A program made the position numbers and the translations under genes. The notes beneath the pieces were generated by a model, which had not been told where the DNA came from, made no database searches, and was given only the letters and a program-made list of their open reading frames with translations. Shown in pieces: positions 45,720 through 57,109 of a stretch of 64,000 nucleotides of DNA (the first letter of the stretch is position 1; each line of letters starts with the position of its first letter). The DNA lies in NCBI GenBank assembly GCA_037043455.1, contig JAWPHD010010380.1, positions 30,245 to 94,244 of the forward strand, read 5' to 3'. This DNA is from Cyrtodaria siliqua (taxonomy: Eukaryota; Mollusca; Bivalvia; Adapedonta; Hiatellidae).

Positions 45720-46210
45720 ATTATGTGATGACATCCATCAAAATATCCGCCATGACATAGTAAAATAATTCCCGATCAGTCTATGTTTACAAATTATACC
45801 CCACCCATTGTTTACACAAACACAGAAATATTAACAGTTTTTTTGTTAGATCTGTGACACAACACACACACAGTCATAGTTGATGTGACAACATTAGCGC
45901 TGTATCACAATAAAACTAGCACACAACCCATTTTAAAATATGTTTCCGTAATGAAATCCATCAAAATGTCCGCCATGACACGGTATAATAAATAATAATA
46001 ATTCCCGATCCGTCAATGTTTACAACGACACCCCACCCATCTGTTACTCAGAGAATCGTAGTTGATTTGGCAACATCAACACTGTATCACAACAAAACGA
46101 GCTCACAGCCCATTTTAAAATACGTACGTTTCCGTAATGAAATCCATCAAAATATCAGAAGTGAGACAGTAGAATAATTCCCAATCGGTCAATGTTTACC
46201 TTTTTAATAG
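45720..46210 (+). repeat. Three diverged copies of a ~200-bp unit
   Basis: ATCCATCAAAAT(A/G)TC(C/A)G..ATGACA, AATAATTCCCGATC.GTC and AATGTTTAC occur three times with CCCCACCCAT in the first two. Confidence 0.75.
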
Positions 46211-46626
46211 GATTATATACATTCATAACTTTCACATGACATCATCAAAATAAATTGACCAATCAGTAATCAATAAAATAAAACACCTCCACATTCTGGT
46301 AGGGGGTAAACTCGGTGTTTATCGTTGGTGCTCAACTGACTTTAGCCCTTTATAAAACTAGTTTATAGTGATAATTATATTAAAAGCTTTATTTTAGTGT
46401 ACATCTATGTACATTCTTTTGGTGTTGTCGATTTTAAAACAGCAATATGGATACATTTAATTTAAATCATGGTCTTACGTTTTCATTTTTCATATAGAAT
46501 TTGAGGATACAGTCCGAGTAAACCCCTTTATTTTCACCTACTGAATATCTCAACCTACCGGAAGTTGACCAGATGTGAAAGTTATGAATACACCGCCATC
46601 TTGATTCTCTGTATTAAATGAAAACC

Positions 46627-46692
46627 GCCATTCGACGGTGAATACCTGGCCTACTGTACAAAGCATTGTGGGAGGCCAGGGAACCAGGCTAT
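46627..46692 (+). repeat. Dispersed repeat shared with 37071-37135
   Basis: CCATTCGACGGTGAATACCT and GCATTGTGGGAGGCCAGGGA. Confidence 0.8.
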
Positions 46693-46752
46693 CTACAATC
46701 TATGAAAGTTTTGATCAAATCCAATCTTAAATACAGGAATATATAACGATAA

Positions 46753-46781
46753 GTGTGTGTGTGTGTGTGTGTGTGTGTGTT
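46753..46781 (+). repeat. (TG)n microsatellite
   Basis: About 14 TG units. Confidence 0.95.
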
Positions 46782-47284
46782 TCTAAGGATTATACTATAT
46801 ATACTATATTCCAACAGAATAACAACCCAGTGGTTTCTAATGTCTAAACATGTTTCTTTATTTCATCTTATCATTAACAATAATTCACTGACATCGTCAA
46901 TCACTAAAATCCTTGCTATATACAATTATACATAATAAATATATTGAAACAACTCTTCCCCCGGAAATCTCGTTTAATTTAGGCTCTTTGCGCGAATATA
47001 ACACTGTCAATCGAAGGTGCGTGCGACGTCACATCGTGTTTCCCCTTGATGAGAAAACAACTTGCAAAAAATCGCTTGAAAAAAAAATCGCCCACCACTC
47101 ATACATAATGAGATTTTCGTAGAGTTTGCATTATAGTTGTTTTCAGCATCCAATACGTCTAGCATAGATAAGCATGCATGTACGACTTGAAGCCTCGAAT
47201 TATGACCAATGTAGGTTATCCGCCAGATGGCGATGAGGAGGCGCCAAAAGCAATGACTATGAATGCAAGTTGATAAATCAACCT

Positions 47285-47690
47285 TGCATTCAATAAAGGA
47301 CTGGCCTAAAAACTTTAACCAAACTTTTGAAGTCGAAAAAAGAACATAACTTTGCTTAAATGCAATACAAAGTTAATATGGAACATGAGTCTACTAGTTC
47401 CCTTGATATTCCAAGCTTAACTGAAGTTTTGTTGATGTACGACTTTCAGTTGTTATAATAAATGGACTTGTCAAAAAAGAACTTAAACCAGAAATTCAAA
47501 GTAATAAAAGGGCCATGCTTTTGTTTAAATGACATACAGAGTTATGGAACATGTGTCTACCAGTGTCCTTGGTGGTACTGATGGCATATTTCAAGTTTCA
47601 CTGACCAGTGGTTGCTGAAATAACAGGACTTGGCCAACAACAGAAAACCAACCTCGACGCAGACGTTGAGTAAACCTACAACAGCTCTTC
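47285..47690 (+). repeat. Mollusc-type ~170-bp tandem repeat
   Basis: Two units with GGACTTG(T/G)C.AA, TTTGCTTAAATG.ATACA, GGAACATG.GTCTAC.AG, ending near AACCTCGACGCAGACGTTGA. Related to 36520-36800. Confidence 0.6.
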
Positions 47691-47821
47691 TTATTCTACG
47701 AATAGTAAAAAGAAAATCTGGCTTTCAAGTTGACGAACAAATTAATCTGGCCTGTGTATTACGCGAAATAAAAATCCTGGCTTTAAAGAAATGAAAAACA
47801 AATTTTCCAGCTGAAAGGGAA

Positions 47822-47893
47822 ATACCAGCCACCTCCCCCTCCCCCCACCCCCTCCCCTCCGCCCCCCCCCCCCTCCACCCCACCCACCCCCCG
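47822..47893. repeat. Poly-pyrimidine C-rich tract
   Basis: Long C runs broken by T and A; the minus strand carries several G3+ runs and could form G-quadruplex or triplex structures. It lies about 160 bp upstream of the cysteine-rich gene's first ATG. Confidence 0.8.
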
Positions 47894-48049
47894 AAATCAA
47901 AATGGTCGGTCCCTAAGGTGTTATTCTGTGACATCGTATGGGTGCAGTATATGCTTGATTTTAACTGCAGGAAGTAGACATTCAAAATCCTGTGCTTGTT
48001 TCACCGATAACGTACCTCATTTAAGTAATTGTCACGACCAACATCAGTC

Positions 48050-48121
48050 ATGGGAAGATATATTCAAACAAGAATTATTGCTTTGTTCGTAGTGATTGGT
48101 CTACAATTGACATCAGTACTG
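48050..48121 (+). CDS. Signal-peptide exon
   Basis: 24 codons starting MGRYIQTRII and ending LTSVL, phase 0 donor CTG|GTGAGT. A near-copy at 18093 supports its being a real, duplicated coding exon. The following 30 bp plus the last 15 bp of this exon form the 45-bp repeat unit. Confidence 0.7.
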
Positions 48122-51100
48122 GTGAGTTATTTTTAATGTGTCTTTACTTAATTGATATCAGTACTGGTGGGTTATTTTTTAATGTGTCTTTACTTAATTG
48201 ATATCAGTACTGGTGAGTTATTTTTAATGTGTCTTTACTTAATTGATATCAGTACTGGTGGGTTATTTTTTAATGTGTCTTTACTTAATTGATATCAGTA
48301 CTGGTGAGTTATTTTTAATGTGTCTTTACTTAATTGATATCAGTACTGGTGGGTTATTTTTTAATGTGTCTTTACTTAATTGATATCAGTACTGGTGGGG
48401 TTTTTTTTAATGTGTCTTTACTTAATTGATATCAGTACTGGTGGGTTATTTTTTAATGTGTCTTTACTTAATTGATATCAGTACTGGTGGGTTATTTTTT
48501 AATGTGTCTTTACTTAATTGATATCAGTACTGGTCGGTTATTTTTTAATGTGTCTTTACTTAATTGATATCAGTACTGGTGAGTTATTTTTTAATGTGTC
48601 TTTACTTAATTGATATCAGTACTGGTGGGTTATTTTTTAATGTGTCTTTACTTAATTGATATCAGTACTGGTGAGTTATTTTTTAAAGTGTCTTTACTTC
48701 TGCATTAGCTACTGTTCAGGGCGCTTTTTAATATGAGTTTTTGTTAACGTACCTTTACTTATGTACTATAGCAAGTTCTTAGTTTAGCATTGGTACGAAT
48801 GTGCTAATCCGACACATTTACTTTCACGTGCCATTGCAAGTGTCTGAGTTAGCCAGCTGTATTTCGACACATTTGGTTGACATGCAGTTCTTAGACTAAT
48901 GTATTACAACACATTTACTTACACGTGTCATTGCAAGTGTCTGAGTTAGACAGCTGAATGGTTAACGACGTTGATTTGTAAATCCTAGCCTCTCACCGCT
49001 GCGGGTTCGAATCCAACTGGGAGCTCGACTTGTAAGTGAGGAAGTGTCGATTCTTACGGATGGCGGGAGGTGTACAGTACTGATTCAACCCGGGAATAGT
49101 GGGTGGTCTGCCTCCACTACAAATGAGTTATGAATGAGAAAACAAAACACAGCTCTTTCAGATAGAAAGAAGAAAAGAAGGAAATGCATTAGAAACACTT
49201 ATACACGATGCCAGAGGACGTAAATGTTTTTTTGATAGTTTTGTCTTTTTAACGCACTATATGACTTAAAGAATAAACACATCAGGACATATTTTAATTA
49301 TACATAGATCAATAGGTTATGCTTTACACTTAATTAAGTATGGAAAATGGTCAATTGTTCTGTTTGAAGGGAACACAAAAGAACAATACTATATGCATGC
49401 TAAGAAGAACAAATGGGAAGGTACGGAGACAAATATATTTTACAACTGACATATCAATTCAACTGGATCTCGTTACAGGAAAATAAATACTATGATACGG
49501 AAGCAATGTCAATCTTAACTATTTTAAATATGAACAGATCAATTCAACATCCCACTAGTGAAAATCTATCCTTTAACTTTTTCTTTTTTTTTTCTTTTTT
49601 TTTTTCTTTTTTTTTTTCTTTTTTTTTTTGAGCCGTCTTTTGACGACCCGTTTAATCTCCCCGTCAATAGGTGAAGCAAGGGTCGGGGAGGACCATCCCT
49701 TGCCACACCTTACACTATTTTACAGCATGTAATATTCATTTACTAAACACATACATATATATTTACAATTCAGCATCATAAAATGATATAAGAGTAATAC
49801 AGAATAGATACGTGTATTAGATGGTTGAGGCAGGGGAGATGTTAAAAAAAAAAGAAGAGAAAAACTCTTTAAACTACATTTTGATTGCCGTCCACTAGCC
49901 CATCTAATTATAAAGTTGTATAAATTACTGTTTTATAATCAATATTTATATAGTTAATATATATACATGTATATACATACATACACATACACACACGTAT
50001 ATATACATATATACACAACCGTCAGTGTCTTGGTTCATTGTAAGAATTCATAGGGGTGGATGGATAAAAAGGTCTGCTAGATTAATTTAAAATGGTTTTT
50101 AAAATTGCTCCATGTATTTTCAAAACTTTCTAGTTGATTGTTTCTGACTGCGATTTGTTTATGCGTTTCGTATAAATAACGAAGTCTGTATATCATTGGA
50201 GTAACAGAGAGCATTGTTTTCAGTCGTTTTGAAGAAAATATGTAATATTTAATTTCTAAGATAATTTGTAGCTCTACAGTTGATTGTTCTTTACCTATGT
50301 TAAAAATAATTGCATGCTCTGATAGCTTCAGATTTATATTTTTTGATAAGCAGAGCGTATTTATCTGTTAAAAATGTCTGAGTTGAAGGGCAGGTCCACA
50401 ACATAATATATCCTTTTACTTGAATAAACAAAGATCTGTCATCACTTCAAAATGCGGAAGTTTGTAACTAGGATGTTTACATTGTTTGTTAAAAAAATCT
50501 ATTTACGTCAATCTTACCCAGAGTGTATTACATTTGCTATCTACTGTTAAACAAGTGGTGTGTAAACAGTGTATTACCACGTGAAAGTTCTTCTTTTTTT
50601 CCATCGTGTAATACAAGTTATTGTTCAAACAAAAAGGTACTCTGAACAAAGCGAATGTTTACTTTTTCATTTGTAATTGTTTTATTTACGCTAGTTATAT
50701 TTCCGAATCGTTTTCGTTTATTATTGGAAGTCTTCCCATACAAATGTTTTTGTCCATGTCCGAGCCTCGCCAATCGTTGAGAAATTTGAATGTAATAAAA
50801 GACGTAGCTGTGAATGCCCAATGGATGTTAAAAGTGAGATGAGGTACAATGAGCGGTTGTTCCTTGGTTAAGGGTTCAGCGGGTCCTACGATGTCTGAGA
50901 CGGTCTGTGGTTTAATTTCGTGAATTGTAGTTAAGATGTATACCCGTAATACTGTTCAAGTCATCATACCTTTTAACTGAATTAATTTGAGTCACATGAG
51001 TTTTTTTTAACTTAGTTTTAACACATATTTTATCGCACACTTCGACCTCCTCCAAATAGGAGGTCATGACTGTTGATTGCATAAGTATCATAGCATTTTT

Positions 51101-54100
51101 GGGCGGAGAAATCGGATAGGTGAACTACATTTTATAATATTTGCAGAATGCTAGAGAATGTATAATGTATGCGCGTGAGCTTGATTTAACCCAAAATCGA
51201 GTGAGACTTGACATGTATGAAAAGGCAGTGCAGCCTTATATTCAAGATTTTATTTTAATTCATAAATAAATTATATTACAGAAAAGGAATAAAACACATG
51301 TTTCTTCACAGAATACTCGTACCATTGCGATGTTTTACTGCTTTTACATAAAAAAATACACAATATTTAAAGCCTCAAGAGACTGGATGCGATCTGGAAG
51401 GGTGACTGATGTCAATCAAAATACAAATGAAAACCGTACTAGTATGCTTCGGTTTCATATGGAATGTGAATATGCATTAAATTAAACCCCGTGCTACCTT
51501 TGGTTACGTTTATATTTATTGTTTGTGAAAATGTTTGACGACTCAGTTTGTTTTGTTGCTAAATCATACATATTAGTTTATAAAGGGGTTATATTGCTAA
51601 CAGATATATTTTAAACAAAGAATACTTAGATGTGATTATACATGAGCAAAAACTGGCCTTGTCGCCTGGTTTCTCAGACAAGTTAACCTGTACGGAGCAT
51701 GGTCCTAATTTAGTGCATAATTATGTCCATTCATGGAAACAAAAGTTTCTTTAAGTTTTTCACTTTGATAACGCAATCTTATAAATACACATGGTAGCAA
51801 TGAAAAGTTTATCTGTGTTGTAATGCACACGCATCCCGTACATGTGAACACGTGTATTTCTGTGCTGATGTGTACTTCCAGCACGTCGTGCTACAAAGGT
51901 GAAAATGTAGTCAATATGTAACGCATGTCAATGATTTGACCAGAGCGAAGCAAAGTCGCCCACCTTCAACTGATTCAAATTGTCTGGTAGGAACAACTGA
52001 TGGTAAAAATTGGGAAGAAGGTGTCAGGTAAGAAAAAACGGTCGTGGCGTATTTATTTTATTTTTTCAATATTGTTTAAACACCCGTGACTTGATCGGTT
52101 ATTATGTTCAACTTTGTTCCCAGTTTCAACCCTGATATAATACTATTTTCTTTCGGCAGCTAAAGTTTTATCGTTTGTCAGCATGTGTTTTCATGTTAAC
52201 ACTACAAATTTAAAAGGAACACACTTTATTCTCAATTATGAGAGACTTGGCATGTTTTTAGCAACACGATTGTAGGTCGTTTCTTCATTCACACCGTGAA
52301 ACAGGTCCGTATCATGTTCACAGACTCCTGGCATATGCAGTTAAAAATAAACATTACAAATATATCGGATACATTATTCAACATTTATGAATAACCTACT
52401 GATATTATTTGTAGATAATAATTGAATGTTGTTTAACGGCTCATCAACACAGTATAGGTTATTTAGAGCCGCCCCAGAGAGAGGGGAAGGATACATAGGA
52501 ATCCGGGAACCTGCCCTACTCGTATTATCGAATAGATTCCTATGGTTCTTTTACGTGCTCGGAGGATAGACCGATACACGGGACCGCCCGGTTTACGTCC
52601 CCATCCGACGGACGAGGCTATGGGAAAGTGTCTTGCACACCGACGGAACTCAGTGGCACCACGGAGGATTGAACCCGGGGCCTCCGGTTACAATTCCGCA
52701 GCGCTACCGACTGCGCCACGCCAGCCCTTCTTAAGACCTTATATATAACATGGATGTCATTTTATCTCTTACATGCGTGTTATTTTTATCTCTTATAGGG
52801 ACAAACTTGTGGACAGACTCCTTGTAAAGGTACGTTAATCCGTAAACTGTTAGCAACAACGTTATCTCTAAAGGTACACTCTTCGTTAAAGGTTACACTA
52901 ACATCCCCCCACTAAAGGTAACAACTCTAAAGGTAACAACCCCCACTAAAGTAATAACTCTAAAGGTAACAACCCCCACTAAAGGTAACAACTGTTATCA
53001 GGATTAATTATACGCTGTACTATAATTGGCGCAGACATTGTTACCTTTAAATGGATCTGGAATCGTTATTGGTGTCAATCCAAATACAAATGAAAACCAT
53101 CATAAATTCTCTTAGTTTCATATAAATGATTTATTAAGCAGCCTTCGGCTTAGTGATTGTTTATGAGCATGTTTGACCTGAAATAATAGACGAATCAGCT
53201 GGTTTTTGTTGCTAAATCATGAATATTAAAATCCCTATCCCTCTAACAACAGGCAATTTTTGCAAAAGATGTACACCGTTTCTAAACCAGGTATATAGTT
53301 ATATAACTTATACATTTTGCGAATCCTAACTCTGTAGATACAGTATAAACGGCTTTAGCCAGCCAGACCATACCCAAAACAGGAGCGTCAAATTAACAGT
53401 TACTAACTCATAATTTATTTTACGCATATTCAATCACGGGTATCTTAAGAATCCGTCAAAAACCTATATATTTTAATCGGCACATGTGTATTATTACATG
53501 ACCTGAACACCTGGAAACGGTTTTGTGTAGTAATTTTGCCGTTATTTGGCGTGTTACTTTCTTTAATGTAAACGGGTTATATATTGCTAACACTTGTACA
53601 TGTAATTCAAGTAAAGTGTCATTTGTCCGCAAAACACGAATCTATAAGAGTCACTATAAATGTCTAATGATAAGGGAGTACATCAGGCTTTTCAAAGGGG
53701 TCTAGGGGTCCGACTTAAAATTGACAAATAATGATATTTTTTATTTTAAAGCGCCTAAGCATAATGAATGATCCTAAAAATGACCCCTTAGCTACAAGGA
53801 AATTCATTCTGTACAGCAATACGTGCTATCCTAGGTTACGCACCAGGGTTAATTTCAGCATTTTATGACCGATTCCGTCCTAGCTATATGGTGTATTCGA
53901 AGTTTAAACCTTAACAATATGGTTCCAACATCATATTTTGATGTATATAAGTGTTTTATCATGAATTGGAACATTTTTATAATTTAAGATATTTCTAGAA
54001 AATCATGATGTACTCCCTTTAGTATGCATTAATAGTGATAATTTGTATAACAAACCACTGGCCTAGTCAAACTAAACTATTTCATTTACAACACTAAAAT

Positions 54101-57065
54101 GTACGAATCATGGGGCATAGATTAGTCTTATTATATGCACATTGAATATGAAACAGACACATTATTACGGTTTTATTCGTATTTGGTTTGACAACAATAA
54201 TGCTTTCAGATCGTTTCTTTAATGTAAAAAACATGTTAACTTTAATGATTAATGTTAGAGCTGTTAGTTGTATTTAAACGGAAAATGTGAAAGTAACATT
54301 TAGCCGAGGTTTTTACCTTTGACTTTGAAATTGTTGCGTTTAACGGAGGTAGTTACCTTCGGTTGCTTGTTTGTGTTTGTTAGTTTGTTTGTTTGTTTGG
54401 TGTTTTACATCCTTTTCAACACATGTAAGGTTATATATAATGGTCAATTTTTTTGTGGTGGAGGCAGACCATCCACTTTTCATGGGTAGAACCAGTACTG
54501 TACACCTGCCGCCATCAGTAAGAATCGAAATTTCCTCACTTACAAGTCGAGCTCCCAGTGGGATTCGAACCCGCAGCGGTGAAAATCGAGAAGGTATACA
54601 ACGCAACATCGTTAACCCCTCGGCCACGGACGCGCTAGGTAGTTACCTTCAGCGGAATTGTTATCTTTAATGTTGTTACAGTGTTTTTAATCAACTAATT
54701 ACATATAATTTGAAATTACAATTACAATTTCAACACACTCAGAGCAATATATATAAATACGTCAAGGTATTCTGAAAAGGGTAGCCCTTCATTTCTGTAT
54801 ACATTCATACAGTTTCGAATGCTAGATATGTATGTACAATTGTATTAAACAAATAGATACAATTGCTGTTATGAATTCTGGTATTGCAACTTAATGGGTG
54901 ATACTTGTAATATAACAATTGTAAACATTCGAATTGAATTGGGTTTGCCTCCACCACTAAAATATCGACCGTCACATATGGTCTAAAAAGGACTCACTGT
55001 TCTATCATAAGTTTGACATACACTCAAGTGATATGAAAACGCAACACGGGAATATATTGTATATACTGCACACTTAATTGCACATAATATTCCAAAGAAT
55101 TCCTAAGATGTTTTTTTAAAAAAAAGTTGCAGTTAACTAGAGAAAGGACTCAACTGTGATGTTGTAGACGTTTTAATCACACTACACTTTGTAACAAGAA
55201 CTTCATCAATGTTGAAGTTGCTCTTCGAAAAATTGAGCTAGTCCAGTACTGTATTTAACGCAAAATTTTGTATCCTAAGTTTGCTCACATGATTGAGCCA
55301 AACGCGTACTCTGTGAATAATGAAACATTGCAGGAATACTATTTGCTGTATTATTTGTTGTTTTAGTATTTTTTCCAAAAGGAAAGGTCTTACGTAGCCA
55401 TGTACCATTCGATTAAAAGCAGCATATTGTACATACAATATATAGCGGAAATTCCCGTGTTGCGTTTTCATATCACTTGAGTGTACATACGGTAAGTACC
55501 ATAGCATAGTTAAATCTTGGAGACGACAACACTTGCTTTTATTTGATTTTTTTTTCTCATTTCTTCTTTACATGATAATTTTTTCCCTCGGCAGCAATTT
55601 AACAAGTCCAGGTATTTTAGAAAAAAATGCATAAACATGCCGTTTAATGGTTTAAACACGAAACCCAGTTAAATGATGGTTGTTTTCTTTGAATAATCTA
55701 AAGACACTTTCAACAGTTAGCATTAGCTTAACAACAAACGTGTATATGTCCTTGGCAAATGAAACTTCACTCTGTCCCCGCAAATTGATGCTTTACATCA
55801 AACATTTTCTTGGATTGTTATTGATATCCATGTATGCTTCTTTGTATATCAGCTCCAGGGACGTGTTGCTCCGAAGAAGCGAACAGTTCAGAGAAAAACT
55901 GTTGTTGTACATCAAGCGGATTTAACTGCATTCACCATTCTGAAATTCACACTTCTGGAATTTCTATTTCTATACCTTGGTGTAAGTACAAGCCACAATT
56001 ATGTAGTCTCTATACCTTGGTGTAATTACACGGGACCATCCTGGAATTTCTATACCTTGGTGTAAGTACAAGCCACAATTATGTACTCTGTATACCTTGG
56101 TGTAAATTAGTGATATCGGCACCATTCTGGAATTTGTATACCTTGATGTAAGTACAAGCCACAATTATGTTCTCTCTATACATTGGTGTAAGTACAAGGC
56201 ACCATTCTGGAATTTATATACCTTCCTGTAAGTACAAGGCACCATTCTGGAATTTCTATACCTTGGTGTAAGTACAAGCCACAATTATGTACTCTATATA
56301 CCTTGGTGTAAGTACAAGGCACCATTCTGGAATTTCTATACCTTCCTGTAAGTACAAGCCACCATTCTGGAATGTCTATACCTTGGTGTAAATACACGGC
56401 ACAATTCTGGAATTTCTATACCTTGGTGTAAGTACACGCCACAATTCTGGAATTTCTATACCTTGGTGTAAGTACAAGCCACAATTATGTACTCTCTATA
56501 ACTTGGTGTAAGTACACGGCACCATTCTGAAATTTCTATACCTTGATGTAAGTACAAGCCACAATTATGTACTCTATATACCTCGGTGTAAGTACAAGGC
56601 ACCATTCTGGAATTTCTATACCTTCCTGTAAGTACAAGCCACCATTCTGGAATGTCTATACCTTGGTGTAAATAAACGGCACCATTCTGGAATTTCTATA
56701 CCTTGATGTAAGTACACGCCACAATTCTGGAATTTCTATACCTTGGTGTAAGTACAAGCCACAATTATGTACTCTCTATAACTTGGTGTAAGTACACGGC
56801 ACCATTCTGAAATTTCTCTACCTTGATGTAAGTACACGGCACCATTCTGGACTCTCTATACCTTGATGTTGGTACACGGCACCATTCTGGACTCTCTATA
56901 CCTTGGTATAAGTACAAACCACAATTATGTACTCTATATACATTGGTGTAAGTACTACTTTAAATTGGTACACGAAGCAGGAATATACTCGGTTCAACTA
57001 AATAATTATTTATGCTATTTCATTTTGCTTATTCATCAGTGGGATTGACGAGTCATAGTCCGTGA
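48050..57065 (+). CDS. Small secreted cysteine-rich protein gene, 3-4 exons
   Basis: Exons 48050-48121, 52799-52829 and 55853-55981, with a tentative last exon 57040-57065, join in phase (72+31+129+26 = 258 nt, 85 residues plus stop). Exon 1 is a classic signal peptide: short basic start, then a hydrophobic core ALFVVIGLQL. The mature part has eight cysteines spaced C-x4-C-x5-CC-x10-CCC-x6-C, then a Ser/Ile-rich tail. I do not recognise the family; the spacing does not match a defensin or granulin I know. A secreted disulfide-rich peptide is inferred, with no function assigned. If exon 4 is wrong, exon 3 reads on to a stop at 56023-56025 for 91 residues. Each proposed junction except those of exon 2 adjoins a minisatellite. 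Confidence 0.6.
48107..48690 (+). repeat. 45-46-bp minisatellite carrying the exon 1 splice donor, 13 donor sites
   Basis: Each unit reads TTGATATCAGTACTG then GTGAGT or GTGGGT then TATTTTTTAATGTGTCTTTA. Donor-like sites start at 48122 and recur every 45-46 bp to 48671. The order is GTGAGT, GTGGGT, GTGAGT, GTGGGT, GTGAGT, GTGGGT, then one GTGGGG, GTGGGT twice, one GTCGGT, GTGAGT, GTGGGT, GTGAGT; the early alternation suggests a dimer unit. Confidence 0.95.
48940..49145 (+). mobile_element. SINE family A, best copy
   Basis: A tRNA-like head (GACAGCTGAATGGTTAACGA) and B box GGGTTCGAATCCAACT, then GAGCTCGACTTGTAAGTGAG, GATTCTTACGGATGGCGGG and GGTGGTCTGCCTCCACTAC. It lies in intron 1 of the cysteine-rich gene. 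Confidence 0.85.
49146..49575. other. AT-rich intron sequence
   Basis: No exon or repeat seen. Confidence 0.4.
49577..50575 (-). mobile_element. 3' end of an L1/Tx1-like LINE with poly(A) tail
   Basis: The T-rich run at 49577-49630 is a minus-strand poly(A) tail preceded by a GACGGGGAGATTAAACGGGT 3' untranslated region. Reading leftwards from about 50500, the minus strand encodes MLWTCPSTQTFLTDKYALL (the H/L-W-x-CP block near the RT C-terminus). After a frame break it encodes LEIKYYIFSSKRLKTMLSV, matching the (I/L)AKYYI(Y/F) block. It is 5'-truncated and frameshifted. Confidence 0.75.
50576..52420. other. AT-rich intron sequence with a family-D fragment
   Basis: 51420-51610 resembles 53060-53230 (ACAAATGAAAACC, GTTGCTAAATCAT). 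No exon recognised in the remainder. Confidence 0.45.
52421..52735 (-). mobile_element. SINE family B, full-length tRNA-derived copy
   Basis: On the minus strand the head reads GGCTGGCGTGGCGCAGTCGG then AGCGCTGCGG (A box) and CCCCGGGTTCAATCCTCC (B box). The body follows, ending in GAGCCGTTAAACAACATTCA. The ORF across it is a by-product. It lies 64 bp upstream of exon 2 of the cysteine-rich gene. Confidence 0.9.
52799..52829 (+). CDS. Exon 2 of the cysteine-rich gene
   Basis: Acceptor CTCTTATAG, donor GTACGT at 52830; 31 nt. It encodes GQTCGQTPCK and one base of the next codon. The signal peptidase site probably lies at its start. Confidence 0.6.
53235..53565 (+). repeat. Dispersed repeat family D, copy 2
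   Basis: Matches 32770-33130 in the same orientation; here it lies inside foldback-like element 2. Confidence 0.75.
53672..54019. mobile_element. 348-bp MITE
   Basis: Inverted ends AAGGGAGTACATCA and TGATGTACTCCCTT. Non-coding, AT-rich. Nested in foldback-like element 2. Confidence 0.75.
54395..54645 (-). mobile_element. SINE family A, full copy
   Basis: Minus-strand head GCGCGTCCGTGGCCGAGGGG then GTTAACGATG (A-box-like), CGCTGCGGGTTCGAATCCCA (B box), GAGCTCGACTTGTAAGTGAG and a tail of AAACAAACAAACAAAC type. Confidence 0.85.
55021..55483. mobile_element. 463-bp Tc1/mariner-like element with ~33-bp perfect TIRs
   Basis: CACTCAAGTGATATGAAAAC and continuing bases are exactly mirrored at the right end (GTTTTCATATCACTTGAGTG). 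TA flanks both sides (55019-55020, 55484-55485). No transposase, so a MITE. Confidence 0.9.
55853..55981 (+). CDS. Exon 3 of the cysteine-rich gene
   Basis: Acceptor GTATATCAG, donor GTAAGT at 55982, phase 1 to 1. It encodes six of the eight cysteines (PGTCCSEEANSSEKNCCC then a further Cys after six residues) and a Ser/Ile-rich tail. The last ~60 nt already resemble the 40-bp repeat. Confidence 0.6.
55930..56960 (+). repeat. 40-bp minisatellite carrying the exon 3 splice donor, ~25 units
   Basis: Units alternate ACCATTCTGGAATTTCTATA and ACAATTATGTACTCTCTATA, each followed by CCTTGGTGTAAGTACAAGCC. TTGGT|GTAAGT is kept in most units; some read TTCCT|GTAAGT. Confidence 0.95.
57040..57065 (+). 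CDS. Candidate terminal exon 4 of the cysteine-rich gene
   Basis: CATTTTGCTTATTCATCAG is a good pyrimidine-rich acceptor; phase 1 entry gives LGLTSHSP and a TGA at 57063-57065. The short length makes it tentative. Confidence 0.35.
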
Positions 57066-57109
57066 AATAGCGTTTACGATGGTTATCGCGTGCATTGGTT
57101 TCCTTCTTT

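Larger units (their letters stand above)
52849..54680. mobile_element. Foldback-like element 2
   Basis: Left end TGTTAGCAACAACGTTATCT followed by repeated CTCTAAAGGTAACAACCCCC (to 52992). Right end GTAGTTACCTTCAGCGGAAT and GTTATCTTTAATGTTGTTAC ending at 54680, matching element 1 ends. It is interrupted near its right end by SINE A. A target duplication is not clear. Confidence 0.65.

Noticed and set aside
48121..48690. CRISPR-like array
   Set aside because: Units are contiguous without unique spacers, in a eukaryotic genome; it is a minisatellite.
52650..52735. tRNA gene on the minus strand
   Set aside because: A and B boxes are present, but it continues into a SINE body also found without the head at 22.6 and 42.8 kb; no complete cloverleaf was confirmed.
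52542..52748. 68-codon frame, Arg/Pro-rich
   Set aside because: Entirely within tRNA-derived SINE family B.
54371..54670. Two overlapping 95-99-codon frames on opposite strands
   Set aside because: Both fall in SINE family A and the end of foldback-like element 2.
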